Below, one piece after another: positions 1 to 9,248 of a stretch of DNA of 64,000 bases. The DNA is from Rhodovulum marinum (GTDB taxonomy: Bacteria > Pseudomonadota > Alphaproteobacteria > Rhodobacterales > Rhodobacteraceae): positions 124,001 to 188,000 of the forward strand of contig NZ_SLXP01000003.1 in assembly GCF_004343075.1 (NCBI RefSeq), read 5' to 3'. Under the pieces are notes generated by a model, which searched no databases, was not told the DNA's origin, and saw only the letters and a list, made by a program, of their open reading frames with translations. The position numbers and the translations under genes are program-made. Every line of letters starts with the position of its first letter. The stretch's first letter is position 1.

Positions 1-840
1 CCGGTAGAAGGTGCGCCCGCCGCCCTCGGTTTCCTGGATCACACGGGATTTTTCGTCGAAGAATTCGGCGAAACGGCCCTGGCCTGCCAGCATCTCCCAG
101 ACGCCGCGCGCCTCGTCGGCGTTGTCGAAGGCGCCCAGTTGCACCAGCGCGGTGCCCGGGATCACGTCGGCCGCGGCCAGTTCCGTTACCCCGCGCGGGG
201 CAAGCGAAGCGGTTGCGGCAGCGATGGCCGCGCGCGCGGCAAGGTCCACGTCATCGGGCCGGGCCAAGGGCCGCGGCGAATGGCTGAGCGCGCCCTGGGG
301 CAGTTCGACCAGCGGCAGGACCACCTCTTCGCCGGTTTCGCCGACGACCTCGAAGGGCGCGGCCTCGGCCGCGAGTTCGGGGGCCAGCGCGATCTCATCG
401 GAGGGGGCCAGCGCCGAGGCCAACGGCTCGGGCGCGGCGATTGACGCCGTCACTTCGGGCAGAGCGGTCAGCTCCTCGGGCGCCAGTTCGGGGCGCGGGC
501 GGTCTTCGTCGGCGAGGGTCACGGGCCGGGGCGCCAAGCGCAGCGTGTCGGCGGGCGGCGCGGCCTCGCCCTCGGCGGCGACGCGGTTCACCGCAAGGCC
601 CTGGTGTTCGGCCTGCGCCCCGCCCGGATCCTCGGGGGCGACCCGGATCGGGCCTTCGAGGGCACGCACCACCGGCACGCCGGTGACGTCGCGCACCATG
701 ATCTGGTAACCCCAGACCGCAAGCCCCGCCACCAGCGAAAGCGAAAGCGCGCCGCCGGCCCAGTTCAGCATCGTCTTGAGCGTCGGCTGCGGATCGCCCG
801 CAACCGACGCACCGATCGCGTCGAAATCAATATCTGCCAT
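1..840 (-). CDS. SPOR-domain cell-envelope protein (C-terminus outside window)
   Basis: Reading from the ATG at 840 towards the left edge gives about 280 codons with no stop, so the C-terminus lies outside the window. The product has a short cytoplasmic N-terminus, one membrane helix near residues 27-47 (WAGGALSLSLVAGLAVWGY), a long Pro/Ala/Glu-rich periplasmic linker, and then the start of a SPOR fold (TALVQLGAFDNADEARGVW). SPOR domains bind denuded peptidoglycan at division sites, so the likely role is a membrane-anchored envelope or division factor. It lies 81 bp downstream of argS on the same strand, an order I associate with alphaproteobacteria. Topology and fold start are visible; the function is inferred from the domain. 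Confidence 0.85.
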   Translation of the reverse strand, partial: MADIDFDAIGASVAGDPQPTLKTMLNWAGGALSLSLVAGLAVWGYQIMVRDVTGVPVVRALEGPIRVAPEDPGGAQAEHQGLAVNRVAAEGEAAPPADTLRLAPRPVTLADEDRPRPELAPEELTALPEVTASIAAPEPLASALAPSDEIALAPELAAEAAPFEVVGETGEEVVLPLVELPQGALSHSPRPLARPDDVDLAARAAIAAATASLAPRGVTELAAADVIPGTALVQLGAFDNADEARGVWEMLAGQGRFAEFFDEKSRVIQETEGGGRTFYR

Positions 841-921
841 TGCCGCCTCGTTTCCGGGGCGTCTTTGTCCCCGGTTGGTTGTCTTGCCTGTCTCGACCCC
901 GGGCGGGTTACGCCTTGTTTT

Positions 922-2673
922 TCAGCGCATTTCCTCGACCGGGGTGACGCCAAGAATACCAAGACCGGCGGAAATCACAACGGAAACGGCACGGGCCAGC
1001 GCGATTTTGGCCTGGCTTGTGGCCGGATCGCCCTCTTGCAGGAAGCGCAAACCGGGGTCTTCGTTGCCCTTGTTCCAGAGCGCGTGGAACTCGGACGCAA
1101 GGTCGTAGAGGTAGAACGCGACCCGGTGCGGTTCATGGCTGCGCGCGGCGATTTCCACCAGCCGAGGCCATTCGGCCAGCTTTCTGGCGACCGCGATTTC
1201 GGCCTCGTGGGCAAGCTGTGCCAGGTCGGCGGCGCCAAGCGTCGCATCGTCGGCGGCGATCCCCGCCTCGGCGGCCTTGCGCAGCACCGAATGCACGCGG
1301 GCATTGGCGTATTGCACGTAGAAGACGGGGTTGTCCTTGGACTGTTCCAGAACCTTGTCGAAATCGAAATCCAGGGGCGCGTCGTTCTTGCGCGTCAGCA
1401 TGTGGAACCGAGTGACGTCCGAACCCACCTGGTCGACCACGTCGCGCAGCGTCACGAAGGTGCCCGCGCGTTTCGACATCTTGAAGGGCTCGCCGTTCTT
1501 GAACAGCTTGACCAGCTGCGTTAGCTTGATGTCGAGTGGGACCTTGCCATCGGACAGCGCCGAAACGGCGGCTTTCATCCGTTTGACATAACCGCCGTGA
1601 TCGGCGCCGAATACATCAATAAGCTGGTCGAACCCCCTGGAAATCTTGTCGAAATGATAGGCGATGTCCGGGGCGAAATAGGTCCAGCTGCCATCCGACT
1701 TCATGATCGGGCGGTCCACGTCGTCGCCATGTTCGGTGGACTTGAACAGGGTCTGTTCGCGCGGTTCCCAATCCTCTGGGGTCTTGCCCTTGGGCGGTTC
1801 CAGCACGCCGAGATAGATCAGCCCCTTGTCGCGCAACGCGTCGATCGCGGCCTCGATCCGGCCGGTGCCGTAAAGCGATTTCTCGCTGAAGAACACGTCC
1901 ATCGTGACGCCCAGCGCAGCCAGATCGGCGCGGATCAGGTCCATCATCTTGTCTGTCGCGAAATCGCGGACCTCGGCCAGCCACACCTCCTCGGGTTGGC
2001 CGATATAGGCCTCGCCCACCTGCGCCTTCAGCGCCTCGCCGACCTCGATCAGGTAGTCGCCGGGATAGGTGCCGTCCTCGAACGCCACCTGCTGGCCGTG
2101 CGCCTCAAGATAGCGCAGGTAGACCGAGCGGGCCAGCACGTCGACCTGCGCACCGCCGTCGTTGATGTAGTATTCGCGCGTCACCGCATGCCCGGAATAG
2201 TCCAGCAGGTTCGCCAGCGCGTCACCGAAGACCGCGCCCCGGGTGTGGCCGACATGCAGCGGGCCGGTGGGGTTGGCCGAGACGTATTCGACATTGACCT
2301 TTTGCCCCTGCCCCATGGCCGACCGGCCGAAATCGGTGCCCTCGGCCAGTACGCGGCCGATCACGCCCTGCCAGACGGCGGGTGCCAGACGCAGGTTGAG
2401 AAAGCCCGGCCCCGCGACCTCGGCCAGGTCCACGCGGGGGTCGGCCATCAGGCGGGGGGCCAGCGCTTCGGCGATGTCGCGGGGCTTTCGACCGGCGGGT
2501 TTCGCTAGCACCATCGCGGCGTTGGTGGCCATGTCGCCATGGGCGGCATCGCGGGGCGGTTCGACCGCCACGTTCGACAGGTCGAGGCCCGCGGGCAGCG
2601 CACCCTCGGCGGCCATTGCGTTCAGGCTGTCGATCACGAGCGCGCGGAGATCGGTAAAGAGGTTCATGTCCAT
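922..2673 (-). CDS. argS: arginyl-tRNA synthetase
   Basis: This class I aminoacyl-tRNA synthetase charges tRNA-Arg with arginine in the cytoplasm. At 583 residues it has the usual ArgS length. The N-terminal Add-1 domain is followed by the HIGH-type signature as [11 protein letters not shown] near residue 140, and the KMSKS-type loop is present as [13 protein letters not shown] near residue 400. A DALR anticodon-binding domain closes the protein. The ATG at 2673 is followed by [10 protein letters not shown], typical of alphaproteobacterial ArgS; MNLF two codons later is an equally possible start. The neighbours are an antiporter gene upstream and the SPOR gene downstream, all on the minus strand. 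Confidence 0.97.
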   Translation of the reverse strand: MDMNLFTDLRALVIDSLNAMAAEGALPAGLDLSNVAVEPPRDAAHGDMATNAAMVLAKPAGRKPRDIAEALAPRLMADPRVDLAEVAGPGFLNLRLAPAVWQGVIGRVLAEGTDFGRSAMGQGQKVNVEYVSANPTGPLHVGHTRGAVFGDALANLLDYSGHAVTREYYINDGGAQVDVLARSVYLRYLEAHGQQVAFEDGTYPGDYLIEVGEALKAQVGEAYIGQPEEVWLAEVRDFATDKMMDLIRADLAALGVTMDVFFSEKSLYGTGRIEAAIDALRDKGLIYLGVLEPPKGKTPEDWEPREQTLFKSTEHGDDVDRPIMKSDGSWTYFAPDIAYHFDKISRGFDQLIDVFGADHGGYVKRMKAAVSALSDGKVPLDIKLTQLVKLFKNGEPFKMSKRAGTFVTLRDVVDQVGSDVTRFHMLTRKNDAPLDFDFDKVLEQSKDNPVFYVQYANARVHSVLRKAAEAGIAADDATLGAADLAQLAHEAEIAVARKLAEWPRLVEIAARSHEPHRVAFYLYDLASEFHALWNKGNEDPGLRFLQEGDPATSQAKIALARAVSVVISAGLGILGVTPVEEMR

Positions 2674-2716
2674 CCCTTTCGGCTTGACGCGCGGTTTACC
2701 ACCGGGCGGGGCCGCG

Positions 2717-4540
2717 TCAACCGGCGGCGGCCTGCGCGGCCTCGCCCGGAGGCGCCAGCGCGATCAGGCGGCTTCCGGCGCCTGCGCGCGGGCTATCCTC
2801 GGAGGAGACCAGCCGTGGCGTGCCGTTCGGGCCGACGACCGCGAAAATCACCGCCTCGGGGTTCTTCTCGCGCCATTGGTCGCGGGTGAACTCGTCGGAC
2901 AGGCGGGTGCTGCGAAAGCGCCAGCCCTCGGTCATCAGGCGGTTCAGCTCGAAATAGCTTTGCCCGGCACCCAGCGGCTGGCCACCCAGGCTGGCCGGCA
3001 GCGCATGGCGGCGGCTTTCCTGTTTCGCGCGTTTCAACTGGTAGACATGTTCGCGGCCGAATTCCGGGCCAAGGTCGGTGGCCACCAGCGTATTGTATGC
3101 ATCGTTGTCGGTGGCGGCGACGACCGTGCCATAGCTGACCAGTTCCACCGAGTGTTCCGCCGCCTCGGACAGGATATCGCCGTAAAAGGTGGGCAGCCCC
3201 GCCTCGCGCGCCGATCTGAGCCGCGCGCGGTTCGGGTCGGCGATCAGCACCGGCACCTCGGCCTTTTTCAGCGCCTCGGCAAAACCCGTGGCCCAGCTGG
3301 AGCCGCCGACGACGATCACGCCCGGCGTTTCCGCCCCGGTCAGCCCCAGCCAGCGCGCCAACGGCGCCATGGTAAAGCCGTGCAGCACCACCGTCGCGGC
3401 CACCAGCGCGAAGGCCAGCGGGCCGATCCGCGCGCCGTCCTCAAGCCCCAGAGCGGTCAGCCGTTCGCCGAACAGGCCCGCGACGGCGACCAGGACAACG
3501 CCGCGCGGGCCGGTCAGCGCGACGAGCCAGCGTTCGCGCCAGGGCACCGAGGAAAACGCCAGCGACAAAAGCACCGTAGCGGGCCGGGCCAAGAAGATCG
3601 CGACCAGGACAAAGCCCAGCGCCCGCCAGTCCAGCATCTTTAGCGCGTCGACATCCATGCTGGCGGCCAGAAGGATGAACACCCCCGACACCAGCAGGAT
3701 CGTCGCATGTTCCTTGAAGCGGCGGATCTCGGCATAGGACGGAAGGTCCGCGTTGGCGATGAAGATGCCCATGACGGTCACCGCCAGAAGCCCGCTTTCG
3801 TGCAGCACCGCATCGGACAGCGCGAAGGTCAGCAGGAGTACCGCGAAAAGCACCGGCACCTTCATGTACTCGGCCACCAGCGCCCGGCGGAACGCGGCCG
3901 ACAGGCCCCAGCCGGACAAAAGCCCCAGCACCAGCGCCACCGCGATGCCGGTTGCCATGTCGAGGGCGGCCGCGCCCAGGGTCAGGTTCGATTCCAGGAC
4001 GATCACCACCTCGAAGGCCAGCACCGCGGCCAGCGCGCCCACGGGGTCGTTGACGATCGCCTCCCACTGCAGGAGCTGCGCGGGGCGGCGCGACAGCCGT
4101 GCCTGGCGCAGCAGCGGCGCGATCACCGTGGGCCCCGTGACGATCAGGATGCCCCCGAACACCGCCGAGGCCGGCCATCCGAGCCCGGCCACGTAATGCA
4201 GCGCCAGCGCCGAGAACAACCAGCCCAGCGGCGCGCCCAGCACCACCAGCCGCCGCACGCCGGGCGCGGCATCGGCCAGCGAGTGGAAGTTCAGCGTCAG
4301 CCCGCCCTCGAACAGGATGATCGCCACCGCGATGGCGATGATCGGCGCCATCAGCGCACCGATGTCGCGCGCGGGATCGAACAGGCCCAGCCCCGGCCCC
4401 ACGACAAGACCCGCCACCAGCATCAGCACGATGGCGGGCATCCGCAGACGCCAGGCCAGCCATTGCGCCCCGACGCCCAGTCCGCCCACCAGCGCGAAGG
4501 CCATCACCGGGCCCAGTGCCCCTTCGGTTCCCGTTGCCAT
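2717..4540 (-). CDS. CPA1-type cation/proton antiporter with C-terminal TrkA-N domain
   Basis: A 607-residue inner-membrane protein. Residues about 1-400 form a Na+/H+ exchanger domain of roughly 12 helices. It contains the family segments [20 protein letters not shown] and [11 protein letters not shown]; the Asn-Asp pair in the last is the CPA1/NhaP hallmark, as opposed to the Asp-Asp of CPA2. Residues about 405-530 form a Rossmann-type TrkA-N domain ([19 protein letters not shown], then [10 protein letters not shown]) that may sense NAD(H), followed by a short TrkA-C-like tail. It probably exchanges Na+ or K+ for protons in pH and ion homeostasis. It is 43 bp upstream of argS and 9 bp downstream of dgt, so it may be co-transcribed with dgt. 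Ion specificity cannot be read from the sequence. Confidence 0.88.
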   Translation of the reverse strand: MATGTEGALGPVMAFALVGGLGVGAQWLAWRLRMPAIVLMLVAGLVVGPGLGLFDPARDIGALMAPIIAIAVAIILFEGGLTLNFHSLADAAPGVRRLVVLGAPLGWLFSALALHYVAGLGWPASAVFGGILIVTGPTVIAPLLRQARLSRRPAQLLQWEAIVNDPVGALAAVLAFEVVIVLESNLTLGAAALDMATGIAVALVLGLLSGWGLSAAFRRALVAEYMKVPVLFAVLLLTFALSDAVLHESGLLAVTVMGIFIANADLPSYAEIRRFKEHATILLVSGVFILLAASMDVDALKMLDWRALGFVLVAIFLARPATVLLSLAFSSVPWRERWLVALTGPRGVVLVAVAGLFGERLTALGLEDGARIGPLAFALVAATVVLHGFTMAPLARWLGLTGAETPGVIVVGGSSWATGFAEALKKAEVPVLIADPNRARLRSAREAGLPTFYGDILSEAAEHSVELVSYGTVVAATDNDAYNTLVATDLGPEFGREHVYQLKRAKQESRRHALPASLGGQPLGAGQSYFELNRLMTEGWRFRSTRLSDEFTRDQWREKNPEAVIFAVVGPNGTPRLVSSEDSPRAGAGSRLIALAPPGEAAQAAAG

Positions 4541-4549
4541 GCCTGTTTC

Positions 4550-5698
4550 CTATCCCGACGCCGGACCGACCAGCCGTTCATGCTCCTGCATGGCGAAGCG
4601 GTCGGTCATTCCGGCAATGTAATCGGCCACGATCCGCGCCAGTTCCGTTTCATCCGCCGCGGCGGCCACGTCCTCGCGCCATTTCTCGGGCATCAGGCCC
4701 GGGTCGTGCAGGTAGAGCGGGAACAGGTCCGCGACCACCCGGGTCACCTCGGCGCGCACCTTCATCACCGAGGGGGCGCGATACATCCGTTGAAACAGGA
4801 AAGCGCGGATCTGTTTCAGGTCGGCCCAGAGCGCGTCGGTGAAGCGCACCACCGGTCGGCCTAGGGCGCGCACCTCGGCGGCACTGGCGGGGGCGGCATC
4901 TTCCAGCGCGGCGCGCGCACTGCCGATGACGTTCTCGACCATCACGCCGAAGAACCGCCGCAGCGCCTCGTGGCGGCGGCGTTTGGCATCCAGATGGGGA
5001 TAGGCGCGGTCGACCTCGGCGAAACAGGCGTCGAGGATCGGAAGAGCGGCCAGTTCGTCCTCGGTGAACAGCCCAGCGCGCAGACCGTCATGCAGGTCGT
5101 GGTTGTTATAGGCGATGTCGTCGGCAAGGGCCGCGACCTGCGCCTCGGCGCTGGCATGGGTGTCCAGTTCCAGGTCGTGGCGGGCGTTATAATCGGCCAG
5201 CGCGTAGGGCAGCGAGCCAGTCACGGGACCGTTATGCTTGGCGATGCCTTCCAGCGCCTCCCATGTCAGGTTCAGCCCGTCGAATTCGGCATAGTGGCGT
5301 TCCAGCCCGGTCACGATGCGGATCGCCTGGGCGTTGTGGTCGAACCCGCCGAAAGGCGCCATAGCGGCGGCCAGCGCATCCTCTCCGGTATGGCCGAAGG
5401 GCGTGTGGCCCAGGTCATGGGCCAGGGCCACGGCCTCGGTCAGCTCGCCGTTCAGCCCCAGAACTCCGGCGATGGTGCGCGCCACCTGCGCGACCTCGAT
5501 GGAATGGGTCAGCCGGGTGCGGAAACTGTCGCCCTCGTGCACCACGAAGACCTGCGTCTTGTGCATAAGGCGGCGGAAGGCCGAAGAATGGATGATCCGG
5601 TCGCGGTCGCGCTGGAACGCCGAGCGAAAGGCGCTTTCCTCTTCGGGGTGGAAACGGCCGCGGCTGGCGGCGGGATCGCAGGCATAGGGGGCGAGCAT
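4550..5698 (-). CDS. dgt: deoxyguanosinetriphosphate triphosphohydrolase-like protein
   Basis: A 382-residue HD-domain phosphohydrolase expected to release tripolyphosphate from dNTPs, mainly dGTP, and so help set the dNTP pool. Metal-binding elements are visible: HSIEVAQVARTIAG (first His), ALAHDLGHTPFGHTGEDAL (the HD pair plus the second His region) and LADDIAYNNHDLHDGL (distal Asp). The frame stays open to 5869, but that stretch overlaps divergent erpA. The ATG at 5698 begins MLAPYACDPAASRGR, the usual N-terminus of this subfamily, and is preferred. It is divergent from erpA across about 80 bp. The short alphaproteobacterial type may not be strictly dGTP-specific. Confidence 0.93.
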   Translation of the reverse strand: MLAPYACDPAASRGRFHPEEESAFRSAFQRDRDRIIHSSAFRRLMHKTQVFVVHEGDSFRTRLTHSIEVAQVARTIAGVLGLNGELTEAVALAHDLGHTPFGHTGEDALAAAMAPFGGFDHNAQAIRIVTGLERHYAEFDGLNLTWEALEGIAKHNGPVTGSLPYALADYNARHDLELDTHASAEAQVAALADDIAYNNHDLHDGLRAGLFTEDELAALPILDACFAEVDRAYPHLDAKRRRHEALRRFFGVMVENVIGSARAALEDAAPASAAEVRALGRPVVRFTDALWADLKQIRAFLFQRMYRAPSVMKVRAEVTRVVADLFPLYLHDPGLMPEKWREDVAAAADETELARIVADYIAGMTDRFAMQEHERLVGPASG

Positions 5699-5777
5699 GG
5701 GGCCTCGTCGCTTGTTCCCGGTGGTGAACCCCATATATTGAACGGGGAACCATTTGGACACAGGGGAAACGCGCGCC

Positions 5778-6107
5778 ATGGACCTGAACCTGCCGCCGAA
5801 AGTCACCGACCGCGCCTTTGCCCGGCTGGCCGAGATCGGGGCAGCCGCGCAGGGCAAGGCGCTGCGCATCGCGGTCGAGGGGGGCGGCTGTTCCGGGTTT
5901 CAGTACGAGATCACGTTGGACGAGCCCGCCGCGGATGACCTGGTCCTTGAGGGCGAAGGTGAGCGGGTGGTGGTGGACTCTGTGTCGCTGCCGTTCCTTT
6001 CGAACGCCACGATCGACTTTACCGAGGAACTTATCGGCGCGCGCTTCGTTATCGAAAATCCGAACGCGACAAGCTCCTGCGGCTGCGGCACGTCGTTCTC
6101 GATGTGA
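5778..6107 (+). CDS. erpA: iron-sulfur cluster insertion protein, ErpA/IscA family (HesB-like)
   Basis: A 109-residue A-type carrier that receives Fe-S clusters from the SUF/ISC scaffold and passes them to apoproteins in the cytoplasm. The three conserved cysteines are present: Cys38 in EGGGCSGFQY, and Cys101 and Cys103 in the C-terminal SSCGCGTSF. An upstream in-frame ATG at 5754 exists, but the ATG at 5778 (MDLNLPPKVT) follows an AGGGGAA-like Shine-Dalgarno and matches family length. Divergent from dgt, an arrangement I recall from Rhodobacterales. ErpA, IscA and SufA cannot be separated with certainty here; ErpA fits the single-copy context best. Confidence 0.93.
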   Translation: MDLNLPPKVTDRAFARLAEIGAAAQGKALRIAVEGGGCSGFQYEITLDEPAADDLVLEGEGERVVVDSVSLPFLSNATIDFTEELIGARFVIENPNATSSCGCGTSFSM

Positions 6108-6161
6108 CGCGCCGGGCGGGGCATGACAGACGGGGGGCACCCCCGCGGAAAGGCCGACCGC

Positions 6162-7151
6162 ATGGACAACATCACAGCCCTGGTGCCGCGCGACCGGTTC
6201 CTGCCGCTCTGCCCCGAGGCCACAGCGGCAGGTGATCCGCGCAAGACCGGCATCGAGATCGAGTTCGGCGGGCTGACCGAAGCCGAGGCTGCGCGGCTGG
6301 TGGCCGATACGATCGGCGGGCAAGTGCAGGAAAAAACCGCGCACGAATTAATCGTCGAGGACACCGAGTGGGGCGCGGTCGAAATCTGCCTGGACACCCA
6401 GTGGCGCGACAAGGCGGGCAGCACGCTGGCCGATCTGGGGCTGGATCTCAGCCGGGCCGTGGTGCCGGTGGAAATCGTCACGCCGCCGCTTGCCCCCGAC
6501 CAGTTGCCCAGCATCGACCGGCTGCGCGGGGCGCTTCGGACCGCGGGCGCACAGGGAAGCCGGGATGGCATGTTCCTTGGCTTCGGTCTGCACCTGAACC
6601 CCGAGGTCGCGGATGAGACGCTGGAGGCGATCCTTCCCGTGGCGCGCGCCTTCGCACTGGTCGAGGACTGGCTGCGGAAGGCCGACCCGATCGACCCCGC
6701 GCGCCGGGTCCTGCCCTTCGTCGATCCCTGGCCGCGCAGCCTGGTCGACCGGCTGGCGGGAGAGGCCCGGGACTGGGACCTGGCCGCGTTCATCGACGCC
6801 TACCTGGCCGAAACGCCGACCCGGAACCGCGGGCTGGACCTGCTGCCGTTGTTCCGCCATCTCGACGCGGCGCGCGTGACCGCGGCGCTTGGCGAGGGCG
6901 GGCTGGTCTCGGCGCGGCCCACCTTTCACTACCGCCTGCCCGATTGCCGGATCGACGAGGCCGGCTGGCGCATCGCCTATGAATGGAATCGCTGGGCCAT
7001 GGTCGAGCGGCTGGCAGCCGACGCCGATGCGCTGGACAGCCTGGCCGCGGATTGGCTGGCCTATCGCGGCGCGCTGACCACGACGCGGGGCGACTGGTTC
7101 GCGCATCTGGAAACCCGGCTGGAAGAGCTGGCACCCTGGGAGCCGGCATGA
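6162..7151 (+). CDS. amidoligase family protein (putative amide-bond-forming enzyme)
   Basis: A 329-residue protein (342 if the ATG at 6123 is used) resembling the Amidoligase_2 family, remote relatives of glutamine synthetase/glutamate-cysteine ligase predicted to join a carboxylate to an amine with ATP. The N-terminal strand KTGIEIEFGGLTEAEA carries the paired glutamates (32, 34) used for metal/ATP binding in this fold; VEICLDTQW, VPVEIVTPPL and GFGLHLNPE supply further core segments. I prefer 6162 because GGAAAGG lies 8 nt upstream, while 6123 has only a G-rich run directly abutting it. The stop overlaps the ATG of the C26 amidotransferase-like gene (ATGA), so the two are translationally coupled. 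The substrate is unknown. Confidence 0.8.
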   Translation: MDNITALVPRDRFLPLCPEATAAGDPRKTGIEIEFGGLTEAEAARLVADTIGGQVQEKTAHELIVEDTEWGAVEICLDTQWRDKAGSTLADLGLDLSRAVVPVEIVTPPLAPDQLPSIDRLRGALRTAGAQGSRDGMFLGFGLHLNPEVADETLEAILPVARAFALVEDWLRKADPIDPARRVLPFVDPWPRSLVDRLAGEARDWDLAAFIDAYLAETPTRNRGLDLLPLFRHLDAARVTAALGEGGLVSARPTFHYRLPDCRIDEAGWRIAYEWNRWAMVERLAADADALDSLAADWLAYRGALTTTRGDWFAHLETRLEELAPWEPA

Positions 7152-7879
7152 GCCGACGCCCCCGGATCGCGGTCACCACCTCGCGGCAGTCGGGCTGGCG
7201 GATTTTTCCGCTGGTCGCGCTGAACCTGTGGCTGGCCGGTGGGCGAGCGGTGCGTTGGGGGGCGGGACGGCCCGCCGATCTGGGCGCGGTGGACGGGCTG
7301 ATCATCGGCGGCGGCGACGATATCTCGCCCGATCTCTATGGCGGGCAGATCGTGACCTCGGCCCGGCTGGACCCGGCGCGCGACGCCCTGGAACGCGGGC
7401 TAGTCGAGGCCGCCCTCGCCTGCGGCATCCCCGTGCTGGGTATCTGCCGCGGCGCGCAGATGATCAACGTGGCGCTGGGCGGCACGCTACACCAGGATGC
7501 CTATGGGACCTATACCGCGTCCGACCGAATCTGGACGATCCTGCCGAAAAAGCGCGTTCGGGTCTGCAAGGGCACCCGGCTGGCCGAGGTCACCGGCACC
7601 GAACCGATGCGGGTCAACGCGCTGCATTCCCAGGCGGTCGACCGCCTGGGCACGGACGTGATCGTCGCCGCGCGCGACCGTGGCGGCATGGTGCAGGCGA
7701 TCGAACGCGCCCACGATCCCTTTGCGCTGGGCGTGCAATGGCACCCTGAACACCTGTTCTATGCGCGCCGCCAGCGGGCGATTTTCGCGGCGCTGGTCAC
7801 GGCGGCGCGGGCCCGCCGCTACAATCGCGGGCAGCTGGCCGCGGTCGACGCAGAAATGGCCGAGCCGGCACGGCCCTGA
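7148..7879 (+). CDS. C26-family gamma-glutamyl hydrolase / class I glutamine amidotransferase-like protein
   Basis: A 243-residue class I amidotransferase/peptidase C26 domain. The nucleophile elbow is VLGICRGAQMINVALGG with Cys100, and His199 and Glu201 in GVQWHPEHLF complete the triad. The N-terminal GLIIGGGDDISPDLYGG is typical of PuuD-like gamma-glutamyl-GABA hydrolases. Translationally coupled to the amidoligase upstream. In such pairs the C26 enzyme is proposed either to hydrolyse the ligase product or to supply or remove gamma-glutamyl groups. Catalytic residues are intact, so an active enzyme is likely; its substrate is not deducible. Confidence 0.88.
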   Translation: MSRRPRIAVTTSRQSGWRIFPLVALNLWLAGGRAVRWGAGRPADLGAVDGLIIGGGDDISPDLYGGQIVTSARLDPARDALERGLVEAALACGIPVLGICRGAQMINVALGGTLHQDAYGTYTASDRIWTILPKKRVRVCKGTRLAEVTGTEPMRVNALHSQAVDRLGTDVIVAARDRGGMVQAIERAHDPFALGVQWHPEHLFYARRQRAIFAALVTAARARRYNRGQLAAVDAEMAEPARP

Positions 7880-7916
7880 CCCCGGCGCAAGAGCGCCTGC
7901 GCCCCCCCACATTACC

Positions 7917-7931
7917 GCACATATCCTGTGC
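7917..7931. promoter_or_regulatory. short inverted repeat upstream of cytochrome c'
   Basis: GCACA-N5-TGTGC is a perfect 5+5 inverted repeat about 155 bp before the cytochrome c' start. It may be an operator half, or a weak hairpin at the end of the amidoligase operon. Short enough to be chance. Confidence 0.25.
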
Positions 7932-8014
7932 ATGCTACGAATCCAGCGTTCCGATGCTGAAAATGTGGCAGATCGTCCCATGGTAAACCACAGTGATCCG
8001 CGCGAAACACAACT

Positions 8015-8050
8015 GTGACGTGACCGCTCGACGGTGACGTGATAGCTCGA
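8015..8050 (+). repeat. tandem 17-bp direct repeat upstream of cytochrome c'
   Basis: Two near-identical copies, GTGACGTGACCGCTCGA (8015-8031) and GTGACGTGATAGCTCGA (8034-8050), start 19 bp apart and differ at two positions. They end 36 bp before the cytochrome c' ATG, where a promoter would lie. Such spacing places both copies on nearly the same helix face, as for cooperative binding of a regulator. The regulator is not identified. Confidence 0.6.
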
Positions 8051-8086
8051 GAAACATAAACCCCTGTTCACGAGACGGAGATTTCC

Positions 8087-8548
8087 ATGCGCAAGGCACT
8101 TCTGCTTACTGCGGCCCTGGCCACCCTGCCGGCCACCGCCACTTTTGCCGCCGACCTCGAAGAAGTGGTCAAGGCCCGCCGCGGCTTCTACAGCCTGCTG
8201 GGCGCCAACATGGGCGCGCTGGTGTCGATGGTGAAAGGCGAGACCGACTATGACGGCGCTGCCGCCCAAGGCTATGCCGACAACCTGAAACTGCTGACGT
8301 CGTACAACATGGGCCATCTCTATGCCCCCGGCACGTCGAATGCCGACATGCCCGGCAAGACCCGCGCCCTGCCCGCGATCTGGGAAGACGGCGCCGGCGT
8401 GCAGGAAAAAGGCATGGCCTATGTGCAGGCGGTCGAAAAGCTGAACGAGGTCGCGGGCCTCGACAAGGCGGAACTTGCCAAGGCGGTTCAGGAACTGGGC
8501 GGCACCTGCAAGGGCTGCCACGACGACTACCGCGCCAAGGACTTCTGA
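8087..8548 (+). CDS. cytochrome c'
   Basis: A 153-residue exported c-type cytochrome. A signal peptide (MRKALLLTAALATLPATATFAAD, cleavage near residue 21-22) precedes a four-helix bundle, and the haem-binding CKGCH (Cys141, Cys144, His145) sits at the extreme C-terminus as in class II cytochromes c'. These bind NO or CO at a five-coordinate periplasmic haem and are linked to nitric-oxide tolerance. The ATG at 8087 follows GACGGAGA as Shine-Dalgarno. The tandem repeat just upstream is a candidate control site, and the b561 gene starts 3 bp after the stop, so the two are an operon. Confidence 0.95.
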   Translation: MRKALLLTAALATLPATATFAADLEEVVKARRGFYSLLGANMGALVSMVKGETDYDGAAAQGYADNLKLLTSYNMGHLYAPGTSNADMPGKTRALPAIWEDGAGVQEKGMAYVQAVEKLNEVAGLDKAELAKAVQELGGTCKGCHDDYRAKDF

Positions 8549-8551
8549 TCC

Positions 8552-9199
8552 ATGAAGGACACGGGCACCCATGGTGCCGGCCCGGGCGGGGACACCGCCC
8601 GGGCCGATGACGAGACGCGTCACCCGGTGGAGACCGTGCGCGTCTGGGATCCGCTGCTGCGGCTGTTCCACTGGGCGTTGTTCGTGGCGGTCGTGGGCGC
8701 CTGGGGCCTGGGAAAGTTCGGCCCCGACGTGATGACCCTGCATTTCTGGTTTGGCTACACGGTGCTGGGCCTGCTGGCATTCCGGCTGGTCTGGGGATTC
8801 GTCGGCCCCGAACATGCGCGATTCAAGAATTTCATCTACGGCCCCGTCACGTTCGTGAAATATCTCGGCTCGATGTTCAATCGCAAGCCCAGCTACTGGC
8901 CAGGACACAACCCGCTGGGCGGGCTGTTCGTGTTCATCATCCTGGGTCTGCTGGCGGTGCATGCGGTCACCGGCCTGTTTGCCGATCCCGAGGACTACAT
9001 CAACGTGGGACCGCTGGCCCAGTATGTCAGCTCGGACACCGCGATCTCGGCCCTTGGCTGGCACGCGACGCTGAGCTGGGCCGTGCTGGCCATCGTGGTG
9101 CTGCACGTCGCGGCCATCGCCTTTTACAAGAAATGGAAGGGCGAGAACCTGATCACGCCGATGATCACCGGCAAGAAAACCGTCCGCAAGGACCTGTGA
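8552..9199 (+). CDS. cytochrome b561-family membrane protein
   Basis: A 215-residue di-haem b561-type integral membrane protein with four predicted helices. Candidate haem ligands are LRLFHWALF, TLHFWFGYT, LAVHAVTGLF and LGWHATLSW with VLHVAAI. The hydrophilic N-terminus (about 30 residues, Gly/Asp-rich) is cytoplasmic. It follows the cytochrome c' gene at 3 bp. In proteobacteria a b561 next to a soluble c-type cytochrome usually acts as its quinol-linked electron donor, which is the inferred role. No start ambiguity seen. Confidence 0.92.
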   Translation: MKDTGTHGAGPGGDTARADDETRHPVETVRVWDPLLRLFHWALFVAVVGAWGLGKFGPDVMTLHFWFGYTVLGLLAFRLVWGFVGPEHARFKNFIYGPVTFVKYLGSMFNRKPSYWPGHNPLGGLFVFIILGLLAVHAVTGLFADPEDYINVGPLAQYVSSDTAISALGWHATLSWAVLAIVVLHVAAIAFYKKWKGENLITPMITGKKTVRKDL

Positions 9200-9248
9200 C
9201 GGCGTCCGGGGGCTGGACAAGCCCCCGGCCCCGCGCCATCCCCGGCCC

